This document shows, in pieces, positions 1-9,565 of a stretch of DNA of 64,000 nucleotides. The stretch covers positions 50,341,912-50,405,911 of the forward strand of contig NC_091300.1 in NCBI RefSeq assembly GCF_038502225.1, given 5' to 3'. Under the pieces are notes generated by a model. The model had not been told where the DNA came from. It made no database searches and saw only the letters and a list, made by a program, of their open reading frames with translations. The stretch is from Cherax quadricarinatus (Eukaryota; Arthropoda; Malacostraca; Decapoda; Parastacidae). How positions within the stretch are numbered: position 1 is the stretch's first letter; every line of letters begins with the position of its first letter. Both the position numbers and the translations under genes were made by a program.

Positions 1-698
1 CAAACCTCACTCAAGGAAAAAGATCTTGGGGTGAGTATAACACCAGGCACATCTCCTGAAGCGCACATCAACTAAATAACTGCTGCAGCACATGGGCGCC
101 TAGCAAACCTCAGAACAGCATTCCGACATCTTAATAAGGAATCATTCAGGACCCTGTACACCGTGTACGTTAGGCCCATATTGGAGTATGTGGCACCAGT
201 TTGGAACCCACACCTAGCCAAGCACGTGAAGAAACTAGAGAAAGTGCAAAGGTTTGCAACAAGACTAGTCCCAGAGCTAAGAGGTATGTCCTACGAGGAG
301 AGGTTAAGGGAGATCAACCTGACGACACTGGAGGACAGGAGAGATAGGGGGGACATGATAACGACATACAAAATACTGAGAGGAATTGACAAGGTGGACA
401 AAGACAGGATGTTCCAGAGATTGGACACAGTAACAAGGGGGCACAGTTGGAAGCTGAAGACACAGATGAATCACAGGGATGTTAGGAAGTATTTCTTCAG
501 CCACAGAGTAGTCAGTAAGTGGAATAGTTTGGGAAGCGATGTAGTGGAGGCAGGATCCATACATAGCTTTAAGCAGAGGTATGATAAAGCTCACGGCTCA
601 GGGAGAGTGACCTAGTAGCGATCAGTGAAGAGGCGGGGCCAGGAGCTCGGACTCGACCCCCCGCAACCTCAACTAGGTGAGTACAACTAGGTGAGTAC
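1..698 (+). mobile_element. CR1-A non-LTR retrotransposon, 3' fragment (copy A1)
   Basis: The window opens inside the reverse transcriptase (RT) of a CR1-like non-LTR retrotransposon. One frame runs from base 1 to a TAG at 613-615 with a single stop at 73-75. The longest open part, 163-615, encodes the family's RT C-terminal region with YVRPILEY, VQRFATRLVPELRG and VRKYFFSHRVV. The 3' UTR carries the family signature GGGGCCAGGAGCT and ends in two tandem copies of AACTAGGTGAGTAC (671-684 and 685-698), followed by an imperfect AC-rich stretch. Short terminal tandem repeats are typical of CR1-group elements. The copy is inactive; its 5' end lies outside the window. Confidence 0.85.
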
Positions 699-779
699 AC
701 ATAGACAAACTCACAAAGTAGGCCAAGTATCTATCGACATGTTCTTTGACAACCGGCAACAACTACTACTACTACAACT

Positions 780-859
780 CAAACACACACAGACAGTCAC
801 ACTCACACATGCACACACATGTACACACACACATGTACACACACACATGCATGCACACA
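780..859. repeat. Imperfect (AC)n tract
   Basis: This AC/CACATG-rich tract separates the 3' end of CR1-A copy A1 from the truncated 5' end of copy A2. The RT frame of A2 is fused to it by chance, giving a His/Thr-rich leader that is not a protein domain. Confidence 0.85.
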
Positions 860-2085
860 AGACCTACTGGAGTTTTATGACAAGGTGACAGAAGTAAGAC
901 AAGAGAGAGAGGGGTGGATCGACTGCATTTTTTTGGATTGCAAGAAGGCCTTCCACACAGTTCCTCACAAGAGGTTACTGCAAAAGCTAGAGGATCAGGC
1001 ACACATAACAGGAAAGGCACTGCAATGGATCAGAAAATACCTGACAGGGAGGCAACAACGAGTCATGGTACGTGACGAGGTGTCAGAGTGGGCGCCGGTG
1101 ACAAGCGGGGTTCCACAGGGGTCAGTCCTACGACCTGTGCTGTTCTTGGTATATGTGAATGACATAACGGAAGGGATAGACTCAGAAGTGTCCTTGTTTG
1201 CAGATGATGTGAAGCTAATGAGAAGAATCAAAACGGACGAGGATCAGGCAGGTCTACAAAGATTCCTGGACAGGCTACAAGCCTGGTCCAGCAACTGGCT
1301 CCTTGAGTTTATCCCTGCCAAATGCAAAGTCATGAAGATTGGGGATGGGCAAAGAAGACCGCAGACACAATATAGTCTAGATGGCCAAAGACTGCAAACC
1401 TCACTCAAGGAAAAAGATCTGGGGGTGAGTATAACACCGAGCATATCTCCTGAGGCGCACATCAATCAGATAACTGCTGCAGCATACGGGCGTCTGGCAA
1501 ACCTACGGATAGCGTTCCGATACCTCAGTAAGGAATCGTTCAACACTCTGTATACCATTTACGTCAGGCCCATACTGGAGTATGCAGCACCAGTTTGGAA
1601 TCCACACCTGGTCAAACACGTCAAGAAATTAAAGAAAGTGCAAAGGTTTGCAACAAGACTAGTCCCAGAGCTAAGGGGATTGTCCTACGAAGAAAGGTTG
1701 AGGGATATCAGCCTGACGACACTGGAGGACAGGAGGGTCAGGGGAGACATGATAACAACATATAAAATGCTGCGCGGAATAGACAAGGTGGACAAAGGCG
1801 GGACGTTCCAGGGAAGGGACACAGAAACAAGAGGTCACAATTGGAAGTTGAAGACTCAGATGAATCAAAGGGATGTTAGGAAGTATTTCTTCAGTCATAG
1901 AGTAGTCAGGCCGTGGAATAAATTAGAAAGTGACGTAGTGGAGACGGCAACCATACATAGTTTTAAGGCGAGGTATGATAAAGCTCATGGAGCAGAGAGA
2001 GAGAGGATCTAGTAGCAATCATTGAAGAGGCGGGGCCAGGAGCTATGAATCGACCCCTTCAACCACAAATAGGTAAGTACACACA
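860..2085 (+). mobile_element. CR1-A copy A2, 5'-truncated, RT frame open
   Basis: A CR1-A insertion truncated within the RT domain and starting directly at an AC tract. The RT frame is open from the tract to TAG at 2010-2012. Visible RT blocks are LDCKKAF (motif A), TSGVPQGSV (motif B, with LRPVLF where other copies have LGPVLF) and FADDVKL (motif C). The endonuclease and the first part of RT are missing, so it cannot be autonomous. The 3' UTR ends with AAATAGGTAAGTAC followed by a short AC run. Confidence 0.88.
861..2012 (+). pseudogene. Truncated reverse transcriptase ORF of CR1-A
   Basis: About 384 codons of RT without a stop. The order is: end of the fingers region (LLEFYDKVTEVR), motif A, a thumb-proximal ITGKALQWIRKYLTGRQQRV block, motif B, the FADD box, KCKVMKIG, KDLGVSI, then the conserved C-terminal part with EYAAPVWNPHL and SHRVVRPWN. 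In the living element it would copy the RNA at the nicked target. The methionine at 819 lies in the AC tract and is not a real start. The long open frame suggests a fairly young insertion, but it lacks an N-terminus. Confidence 0.8.
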
Positions 2086-2929
2086 CACACCCACACACGC
2101 CACGTGCGCGAGTCACACCTTTTAGTGTTTTTGAGAGCTACCCGAGGGTATTGCAGGGCTCATTAAGTGCGTCAGGATAGTGTACAATCCTTGAAGCGAT
2201 TTACAAGTTGCCCTGAGTCACATAAGCGTGGGAAGAGCCACAATTTTATAAGTGAATCTGAAAATTATATTTTGTGGTGCAAGTCAGAGTGGGCAGGCCT
2301 AGTGTGCTGCACGCGACGTTGCCACGTGTCACCCAAGATAGATAAAAAAGTAAAATAAACGTGTGACCAGTGAAAGAAGTACAGTGAATAGGTTATGATA
2401 TGTATCGACAAGAAAAAGAAGTGGATTTACACAGGACATCACATCGAGTTGGATAATCTACAGGCTGCTTCAGGCTGCAACAGGCTGAATTACAAGTGTC
2501 TCACCTATACGTGGTTTTCTGGGAGTCAGGTGTGAGTTTCAATTACCCGCCAAGCTGTTTGTGAACGGCCCAACTCTCTTAGCACGATAAAGAATAGGAT
2601 ATCAAGCACTCAACAACAAACAACAATTAGTAATTTATAGTAGAACAGGCGAGCAGACAGGTGTCTATTAGACTAGGAAGAAGTATACACATAGAGGACA
2701 TAATCTAGTAGCTGGGTGTGGGTCATGTCAGGTAGTGGAGCACTGTAGACTACGTGTCACATGCAAACTCCAAATACACACTCATACACCATAACACAAC
2801 AAACACCATAACACACAAACGTTTGCACCTACACATTCCCACACACTCTCCCCCCCACACCTTCCCTTCACCTATTTCCCACTCCCTCTCCTGATCCCCC
2901 CTCTCCCTCTCCCATTCTCTCTCCCAGTT
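2086..2929. other. Stretch without a recognised gene
   Basis: After a short AC run this stretch has no convincing coding frame; the longest open frame is 63 codons at 2167-2358. Around 2830-2930 it becomes a C/T-rich tract (CCCTCTCC-like runs). AAAATAAACG near 2352 could be a polyadenylation-type hexamer but nothing supports a transcript. It may be old repeat or intron sequence. Confidence 0.4.
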
Positions 2930-3201
2930 TGCTGGACCAGGCCTGTAGCCTGGTCCAGCAACTGGCTCCTTGAATTTAACCCTGGCAAATGCAAAGTCAT
3001 GAAGATTGGGGAAGGGCAAAGAAGACTGCGGAGAGAGTATAGTCTAGGTGGCCAAAGACTGCAAACCTCGCTCAAGGAAAAAGATCTTGGGGTGAGCATA
3101 ATACCAAGCACATCTCCTGAGGCGCACATCAGTCAGATAACTGCTGTAGCACACGGGTGTCTGGCAAACCTAAGAAGTTCCAACACCTCAGTAAGGAATC
3201 G
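2930..3201 (+). mobile_element. CR1-A copy A3, left half
   Basis: Starts within RT at the CR1-A segment just after the FADD box (LVQQLAP-type region, then KIGEGQRR and KEKDLGVSI) and continues to GTAAGGAATC, where it is cut by the LTR-like element at 3202-6024. The same element resumes at about 6021-6025. This is one CR1-A copy split by a nested insertion. Confidence 0.75.
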
Positions 3202-3524
3202 TATAACGAGATTATTCGGTGAACTGAATGCGGGGTGTGAATTATAAACGTCTTCGGAGGCTTCTTACTTCATTGAAAAGTCGTGGTGGGTACACAGGCT
3301 TGTGTGTTGTGCCCATGGCCCGGGCAGGGCCATCCCACGAAAGGAAGAACTAGTAGGCCTGCTGTCTTGCTGCTTGGCTGCTGAAAGTGAGAGAGTGTGA
3401 GCCCAGCATCCCACAGACCTGGGCAGGCCCAGAGGGAAGCACCTGAGTGGCGCAAAATATGAACTAAGCTGGCGGACAGCATAGGCTGTTTGTGCAGACA
3501 GTACAGGCTGTCTACATTCGCTCA
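3202..3524 (-). repeat. LTR-like direct repeat, left copy
   Basis: Aligns with 5694-6024 over its length with scattered substitutions and small indels. Shared landmarks are ATAAACGTCTTC, GTCGTGGTGGGTAC, GAACTAGTAGGCCT and ATATGAACTAAGCTGGC. Its end reads CTACATTCGCTCA where the right copy reads CTACAATCGTTCA. Confidence 0.7.
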
Positions 3525-4718
3525 GCCACCTACCTCGCATCGTCCCGATGCGACAATACTGCTGGTAAAAAAAACTCGGTCTCTCTCTCGTAGGAACAGG
3601 GCACAGAACACAAAATAAAAACATGTATATATACATATGAACATGGAAAAAAAAACTTTCTACTGGGAGGGAAGAAAAAAACATGTGGTGTGCTAAACAT
3701 CGTGGTCGTAGGCAGTGAGCGTCGATGGGCATCACTGCACGCCTTCCTGCATCTGGACAGATACTGCAACACAGGAGACATCGCTGCTGCTGAGCTGTGA
3801 CATAACAGGGTACAATCTCCTCTGGAACGGTGAAGCAGTCATCGTAGGAGTAGCTGCAGGTTTGCACTCAACCTGGGGCACAACATGCTGGTGCCCTCGA
3901 GTGAGGCGTCGACAAAACTCGGCAACTGGGCAGGACTTCTGGCAAGCGACTCAGGAGGACACTTCTCGACTGGTACTGTCGCTGGGCTGTCACTGCCAGC
4001 GAGCGTGGAGTGAGTCATGGAGCGAGTCGTGGCAGAGATGGCCGGGCGAAACATCTGGGAGTCATAACATCATACACCAGACTGCAGTGAGCGAGCTAGC
4101 AGTCGAAGTGACATCTTCATGCAGGCTGCTAACTGAAGCTTGACACGAGGCTGACACAGCGCCTGCCGACAGGGCTAACTGTGGCTTGACGAGTGTCATT
4201 CTCTCGGCAGTTGGAGTTATAGCAGAGGTTAGTCTAAGCGTCCCCAGTCTTGTTTCTCTACATATAACTGCACTCTGAAAGTCTGGAGGTGAAGTGAAAC
4301 AAATCTCGATGGGAATCGTAGCAGGTACAATTCTGCAGAACATCTATGAGTGACAAGCATAAGGGCTTTCTGTACAAGGGGGCTCATACGCTCAGGGGCT
4401 GACTGATATCGGCTGTCAAACATGCTGGTCACACCGAGTGATTTAGCACAGTGGTGCTACACAAGGGTCTGACACTGGACTCATAGAAAACTTTACACAC
4501 ACCCGTGGTACATGCTGTACAACATGGCTTAAACTAGCAAAAGATGCTTTTCTGTGCACAAAACTGACACTAAGCCATACACTAACATGTAAGAACAATG
4601 ACTGAGAGGAATTCATTAACACACGAATATATCTTCTCTCAATCTTCTCGACAGTACTGAAATATTTACTGAAACACTCGATGTGACATCATGTGATGTC
4701 AGGCGTGATGTCGCGAGG

Positions 4719-4807
4719 TGACGTCAGCAGCACTGTGACGTCAGCAGACATCTCGAGGTGACGTCAGGCAGACATTGTGAAGTCAGGCAGCATCGTTGGT
4801 GACGTCA
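4719..4807. promoter_or_regulatory. Cluster of four perfect TGACGTCA octamers (CRE-type)
   Basis: The palindrome TGACGTCA occurs at 4719-4726, 4736-4743, 4759-4766 and 4800-4807, with degenerate relatives (TGACATCA, TGATGTCA, TGAAGTCA) just before and between. This octamer is the full consensus for CREB/ATF bZIP factors. The sites sit in a loose tandem repeat inside the LTR-like element. That the cluster binds a factor is an inference. Confidence 0.5.
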
Positions 4808-4919
4808 ATGTGATGCGGGCAGCAGACCACAGCATGAGACCTGGGACAACTGGCTTGGTAACCCACGTGGCTTGTAGATCCACGTGACATCGCCCACACC
4901 CAACTTGGCATTGGGTGTG

Positions 4920-5145
4920 GCTTCCTGATCCATGTGGCTTGCTGATCTACATGGCTTGCTGATCCATGTGGCTTGCTGATCCACATGGCTTGCTGATCCA
5001 CATGGCTTACTAATCCACATGGCTTGCTGATCTGCATGGCTTGCTGATCCACAGGGCTTGCTGATCCACATGGCTTGCTGATCTATGTGACTTGCTGATC
5101 CACGTGGCTTGCTGATCCACATTGCTTGCTGATCCACGTAGCTTC
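4920..5145. repeat. 17-bp minisatellite (GCTTGCTGATCCACATG)
   Basis: About 13 copies of a 17-bp unit, with substitutions at a few positions (CACATG, CACGTG, CTACATG). Because 17 is not a multiple of three, the repeat translates in all three frames as an Asp-Gln-Gln/Trp-Ile-Ser periodic peptide. Those frames are by-products, not proteins. Confidence 0.9.
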
Positions 5146-5693
5146 GAGTGGCCTCGGGTACTCAGATACATAGCACTGGCAATGAATTCACACGAAAAAC
5201 AACAGAAAAACACAGCAGAGCGAGTGAACACAGTGGTGGAGTGTGGTGGTAGGCTGGTGAGGTGTGAGTAGGGCAAGCATGGGCAAGGTGAGGAATGGCC
5301 ACTTCCTCCTCCTCCTCCTCTAACACGTGGAGAAACTCACACTGGATGCAGAAATCACCACAAAGCTCACCTCTGGCTTGCTAAAATAACTGTGCTGAGC
5401 TGAACAACAACAGCAACATACAAGTGACGCTGAACACGTGACTTGGGAAACAGCGTGGGACGCTGTAGCATGGGGTCACTGGGACGCCACTTACAATTCT
5501 CGAAGAAATTCGGCAAATTTCGGCTAAATCCTGCTTGTACCTGTGTCTGGATGCACAAACGTGCAGACACGACGTCAGGATAACTCGTTGAGAGACAGAT
5601 GCTTCTTGTATAGGGTGTTAAAGTGAAGATGACTTCATACATCTTACTTCCTCTCTCCAGGCAAACAGCTGCTGCGACCACCGCTGCTATCAA

Positions 5694-6024
5694 TGTGAAC
5701 GCTATTAATTGGTATTTCTGCAAGCGGGTGTGTGAATGATAAACGTCTTCCTGAGGCTTCTTAACTTTATTTGTAAAGGTCGTGGTGGGTACCCAGGCTT
5801 GTGTGTTGTGCCCATGGCCCAGGAGGGCCATCCCACGAGAGGGAGAACTAGTAGGCCTTCTGTCTTGCTGCTTGGCCGCTGTGAGAGTGAGAGAGTGTGG
5901 GCCCAGCATCCCACAGACCTGGGCAGGCCCAGAGGGCAGCACCTGAGTGGCGCGAAATATGAACTAAGCTGGCAGACAGCATAGACTGTCTGTGCAGACA
6001 GTACAGGCTGTCTACAATCGTTCA
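5694..6024 (-). repeat. LTR-like direct repeat, right copy
   Basis: Pairs with 3202-3524. Read on the minus strand it starts TGAACG and ends CGTTCACA, with AATAAA about 60 bases before the end, as expected for an LTR with a polyadenylation signal in R. Confidence 0.7.
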
Positions 6025-6516
6025 AAACTGGAGTTCATATTGGAGTATGCAGCACCAATTTGGAGTCCACACCTGGTCAAGCACGTCAAGAAATTAAAGA
6101 AAGTTTGCAGCGAGACTAATTCCAGAGCTAAGGGGACTGTCCTACGATGAAAGGTTAAGGGAAATCGGCCTGACGACACTGGAGGACAGGAGGGTCAGGG
6201 GAGACATGATAACGACATATAAAATACTGCGAGGAATTGACAAGTTGGATATGACAGGATGTTCCGGAGATGGAACTCAGAAACAAGAGGTCACAATTGG
6301 AAGTTGAAGACTCCTATGAGTCAAATGGACGTTAGGAAGTATTTCTTCAGTCACAGAGTTGTCAGGCAGTGCAATAGCTTAAAAAGAGACGTAGTGGAGG
6401 TAGGAACCATTCATAGTTTTAAGACGAGGTTTGGGAGAGAGAAGATCCAGTAGCAATCAGTGAAGAAGTGGGGCCAGGAGCTATGAATCGACCCTTGCAA
6501 CCACAAATAGGTGAGT
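6021..6516 (+). mobile_element. CR1-A copy A3, right half
   Basis: Resumes the interrupted copy near ATATTGGAGTATGCAGCACC, about 30 bases further along the family sequence than where the left half stopped. It continues through the RT C-terminus (VRKYFFSHRVVRQ at about 6331-6370) to the GGGGCCAGGAGCT signature and AAATAGGTGAGTAC. Frameshifts are visible, for example near 6255, so it is a pseudogene. An AC tract follows. Confidence 0.8.
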
Positions 6517-6551
6517 ACACACACACATACACACACACACACACACACACA

Positions 6552-6646
<95 letters not shown>
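6517..6646. repeat. (AC)n microsatellite
   Basis: About 130 bases of AC repeat with rare interruptions (CATAC, CAAAAAC) following the 3' end of CR1-A copy A3. Read as protein it gives Thr-His or Cys-Val runs, which are artefacts. Confidence 0.95.
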
Positions 6647-6650
<4 letters not shown>

Positions 6651-6695
6651 CCAGGAGCTAGGACTCGACTCCTGCAACCTCAACTAGGTGAGTAC
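6647..6695 (+). mobile_element. Tail-only CR1-A insertion (49 bp)
   Basis: Only the last 49 bases of CR1-A are present, from GAGGCCAGGAGCTAGG to the terminal AACTAGGTGAGTAC, with AC repeats on both sides. It is an extremely 5'-truncated copy sitting inside the AC tract of the previous copy. Confidence 0.75.
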
Positions 6696-6735
6696 ACACA
6701 CACACACACACATGCACACAAACATACACACACAG
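6696..6735. repeat. Short (AC)n tract after tail-only CR1-A copy
   Basis: AC repeat with CATGC and AAACAT interruptions that follows the 49-bp CR1-A tail and ends at a Penelope-like fragment. Confidence 0.8.
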
Positions 6736-6739
6736 GCAT

Positions 6740-7070
6740 GAGGAACTTCCTGCAAAAGCTTCAGTGGGAATGAGAACTGGTAGGATTGTTTTGGTCATCC
6801 CGTCTGCAAGCATTTCTGTGTACCCGCAGTTTGATGTTTCATGATGTAGCAGTTTCTCCCACATACTTCTTGTCATATCCTCCATATGGAATTATATATA
6901 CTCCTGCGCCGGTCGACAGTTCTTTCTTGTGGTTCTGCATCAAGTCTTTGTTTGAAAAGGAAATGTTGGTGACTATTTTGAGAGTTTGGTGGTTAAATAG
7001 TGTGGCCACATTAGAAGGCACATTACTGACCAGCGAAACAAAGAAATGTACCCATGCGTCCTTACCCACA
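6740..7070 (-). pseudogene. Penelope-like element fragment with GIY-YIG endonuclease
   Basis: On the minus strand, 6839-7069 encodes GVYIIPYG followed by KKYVGET, the paired GIY and YIG motifs of the endonuclease found at the C-terminus of Penelope-like retroelements. The frame then shifts into a second minus-strand frame (about 6658-6885) that continues the domain with HHETSNCGY. RT is absent. The sequence differs from the other Penelope fragments here, so it is probably a separate lineage. Confidence 0.65.
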
Positions 7071-7109
7071 GTAAAAATATTAGAACTACTTAATGAACTG
7101 GAAAATTAA

Positions 7110-7980
7110 TGAAATGATTTTAATGTGTGAGCAAAATGCTCAGCAAACGATGTAGAATATCATTAATAAAATCAGGAATGCAATAATTATAATAAATCAT
7201 AACACAAAGCTCTCAAACCTTATAGGCCGAGTATTTTGACTGCATGATGGTAGCACCAAAAGCCTGTGGGAGTGAACTCGTTCACAGCAAGTTTAAAGAC
7301 TTGACAAGGAGATAAAATTTGCCCTCTACAACCATACACAGATGAGTGTAGATACCAGGCGCAGTCATATGGGGACAAACGAGGAGAGAAGGATGATTAT
7401 GCAGATCTTTAACAACTCTTGCTATAAGAGTAGTGAACTCAGAAAGAACCATATGGCGACCTGGGTGAGGTTGTGGAAGCGTTGGTACCAGTGGTGGCAG
7501 TGGCGGCAGTGGTGGCGGTGGTGGCAGTGGTGGCAGTGGTGGCAGTGTTGTTGGTGGGGGTAATTGTGAGAGTAGAAGTGATGTTAGTGGTGGTACTGGC
7601 GTAACGATACTGATACTTGAATGGGTTGTGGCAGTGCTAATGGCAAATGCAAACTGGAGTGGGAATCGTGGAAGTGGTGATGCAGGCAATGTTTCAATGT
7701 AAAATGGAGTGGAAAGAAGCAGTACTAGGGTGACGGTGGATGTAATGGTTTTTGATGGCGCCAGTGGTGAATATCGATAGTGATGGACATGTGCTGGCGC
7801 TAAAGAAGGAAGCAAAAAGATTACAACTACTGTCCGCCAACCTTGAAGTCATCAAATGCCTTTCGAATATTGTGAAAGTTTTCTCCTCTGGCATTCTAGT
7901 TGACATTAAAACTTCTGAGAAAATTTTAAGAATTTGAGGGAAATCCAGAACTGCATTGACTCTGATGGCTCCCAGTATCC
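7110..7980. other. Stretch without a recognised gene, with GGTGGC-rich tract
   Basis: No convincing coding frame. At 7480-7560 there is a simple tract built of GGTGGCAGT-like units. The minus-strand frame over it (Pro/Leu rich, 7282-7815) follows from the tract's composition. The rest looks like ordinary non-coding DNA. Confidence 0.5.
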
Positions 7981-7987
7981 TTCAGTC

Positions 7988-8240
7988 TAGGTGAGCCTTC
8001 AATGTTAAATGCTTCTCCTCTAGGTGAGCCTTTAATGTTAAATGCTTCTCCTCTAGGTGAGCCTTTAATGTTAAATGCTTCTCCTCTAGGTGAGCCTTTA
8101 ATGTTAAATGCTTCTCCTCTAGGTGAGCCTTTAATGTTAAATGCTTCTCCTCTAGGTGAGCCTTTAATGTTAAATGCTTCTCCTCCAGGTGAGCCTTTAA
8201 ATGTTAAATGCTTCTCCTCTAGGTGAGCCTTTAATGTTTG
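7988..8240. repeat. 33-bp minisatellite, eight copies
   Basis: The unit is 33 bp and contains CTAGGTGAGCCTTTAATG. Seven nearly identical copies follow a more diverged first copy, and one has an extra A. Since 33 is a multiple of three, both strands stay open as 11-residue peptide repeats (LGEPLMLNASP on plus). No start context or domain supports translation. Confidence 0.92.
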
Positions 8241-8640
8241 CCAGACAAGTGAAAATTTTGTGAACATTCACGTGGTTTCCACTACTACGAAAAACCTGTG
8301 AAATCTTTCTTTGATCTTAATAGCGTCAAGAATCCTAAATAACAAAAAGGTACAACACCGGGACTGGAACAATACAAAAATAATCAAGTCGGAAAGACCC
8401 ATCATCGTAAGCTCCCGTCTCCTATGTGCGGGTTATTTGTGTATTCAAGAATCCTTTGAAATCTATTAGTTTCCATCAATGTTCCTCGGAAACATTTTAA
8501 TCATTCAACTTTCACCAAAGCTCTTGGAACCTCTGGAATCTTTCAAATAACACCAAAGATCCCAGAAATCTTCGAATCCATTAAATGGTACCAAGAATCC
8601 CGGGAGTTTCTGGAATCTTTCTAATGCAACCAAAAGATTC
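8241..8640. other. Non-coding stretch with weak ~55-bp repeat
   Basis: At 8440-8640 phrases such as GGAATCTTTC, CACCAAAGATCCC and ACCAAGAATCCC recur with roughly 55-bp spacing, suggesting a degenerate tandem repeat. At 8340-8445 there is a copy of the dispersed TCCTATGTGCGGGTTATTTG motif also seen at 45360-45530. Confidence 0.5.
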
Positions 8641-8654
8641 AGAGATCGGCGAGG

Positions 8655-9565
8655 CGTAATTAGTACTGAGGAGGGATCAGAGAAATAATAACCAGTATTG
8701 TTTATGGATCGGTGAGGGAATTACCATTGTCGTGAAGAAATCAATGAGGGATTTACCATTGTTGTGAAGAAATCAGTGAGAGAACTGCCATTGTTGTGAA
8801 GGGATCAGCGAGGGATGTACCATTGTTGTGAAGAAATCAATGAGAGAATTGCCATTGTTGTGAAGGGATCAGTGAGGGATTTACCATTGTTGTGAAGGGA
8901 ACAGTGAAGAATTTACCATTGTTGTATAGGGATCAGTGAGGAAATTACCATTGTCGTGAAGGAATCAATGAGGGATTTACCAGTGAGAGAATTGACATTG
9001 TTGGGAAGGGATCAGTGGGGGATTTACCATTGTTGTGAAGGGAACAGTGAAGGATTTACCATTGTTGTATAGGGATCAGTGAGGGAAATACCATTGTTGT
9101 GTAGGTATCAGTAAGGGAACTGCCATTGTTGTGAAGGGATCAGTGAGGAATTTACCATTGTTGTAAAGTGATCAGTGATGGAATTACCATTGTTGTGAAG
9201 GGATCTGTCAAGGATTTACCACTGTTGTATAGGGACTGGTGAGGGGGAAGTACCAATGTTATGGAGGGATCAGTGTGGAAGTTAGCAGTGTTGTGTAAGG
9301 ATAAGTGAGGGAGTAACCAGTGTTGTACAAAGATCAGTAAGGAAGTATTCAGTGTTGTTCATAGATCAGTGACACAGCAACAAGTGCTGTTCTGGCATGT
9401 TGTTGTGCTGGGATCATTAAGGGAGTAACCAGTGTTGTGCTGGGATCAGTGAGGGAGTAGCCAGTGTTGTGCTGGGATCAGTGAGGGAGTAGCCAGTGTT
9501 GTGCTGAGATCAGTGAGGGAGTAGCCAGTGTTGTGCTGGGATCAGTGAGGAAGTGACCAGTGTTG
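8655..9565. repeat. 33-bp minisatellite, about 26 degenerate copies
   Basis: The unit is 33 bp, of the form GGGATCAGTGAGGGATTTAC followed by CATTGTTGTGAAG. Copies vary at several positions and in length. The last copies (about 9420-9560) form a more uniform subfamily with GAGTAGCCAGTGTTGTGCTG. No open frame runs through it. Confidence 0.9.

Larger units (their letters stand above)
3525..5693. other. Interior of the LTR-like element, no coding domain seen
   Basis: The interior contains a few open frames (for example 3715-4143 plus, 5367-5942 minus) but none shows a known gag, protease, RT or integrase motif, and the minus-strand frame runs into the LTR. It holds a CRE-like octamer cluster (4719-4807) and a 17-bp minisatellite (about 4920-5145). 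It resembles a large retrotransposon derivative that depends on another element's enzymes. Confidence 0.5.
3202..6024 (-). mobile_element. Candidate non-autonomous LTR retroelement nested in CR1-A
   Basis: Two direct repeats of about 325-330 bp (3202-3524 and 5694-6024) bracket about 2.2 kb that has no recognisable gag or pol on either strand. The right repeat begins TGTGAACG and ends CGTTCA, so it has TG/CA ends with a short inverted terminus. The minus strand is the probable sense strand because AATAAA lies near that strand's 3' end of the repeat. The flanks are two halves of one CR1-A copy, which shows that the whole unit is an insertion. AATCG occurs at both outer edges and may be the target duplication, but it overlaps the repeat end, so this is uncertain. 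Confidence 0.55.

Noticed and set aside
819..860. Methionine start of the A2 RT frame in the AC tract
   Set aside because: The ATG belongs to ACATGT-type variants of the microsatellite; the element is truncated and has no native start here.
3265..3867. 200-codon minus-strand frame across the left LTR-like repeat
   Set aside because: No recognised domain. It starts and ends across the repeat boundary and is not conserved in the right repeat.
4783..5276. Minus-strand periodic protein over the 17-bp minisatellite
   Set aside because: It is open in all three frames because the unit lacks stops. The variants change amino acids freely.
5367..5942. 191-codon minus-strand frame in the LTR-like element
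   Set aside because: It runs from the LTR into the interior, shows no gag or other domain, and its LTR part is also partly open in the sister repeat by composition alone.
7282..7815. Pro/Leu-rich 177-codon minus-strand frame
   Set aside because: It is explained by the GGTGGC simple tract and adjacent T-poor sequence; no homologous domain is seen.
8002..8226. 11-residue repeat protein LGEPLMLNASP
   Set aside because: The frame is kept only because the unit is 33 bp. The opposite strand is equally open and no gene context surrounds it.
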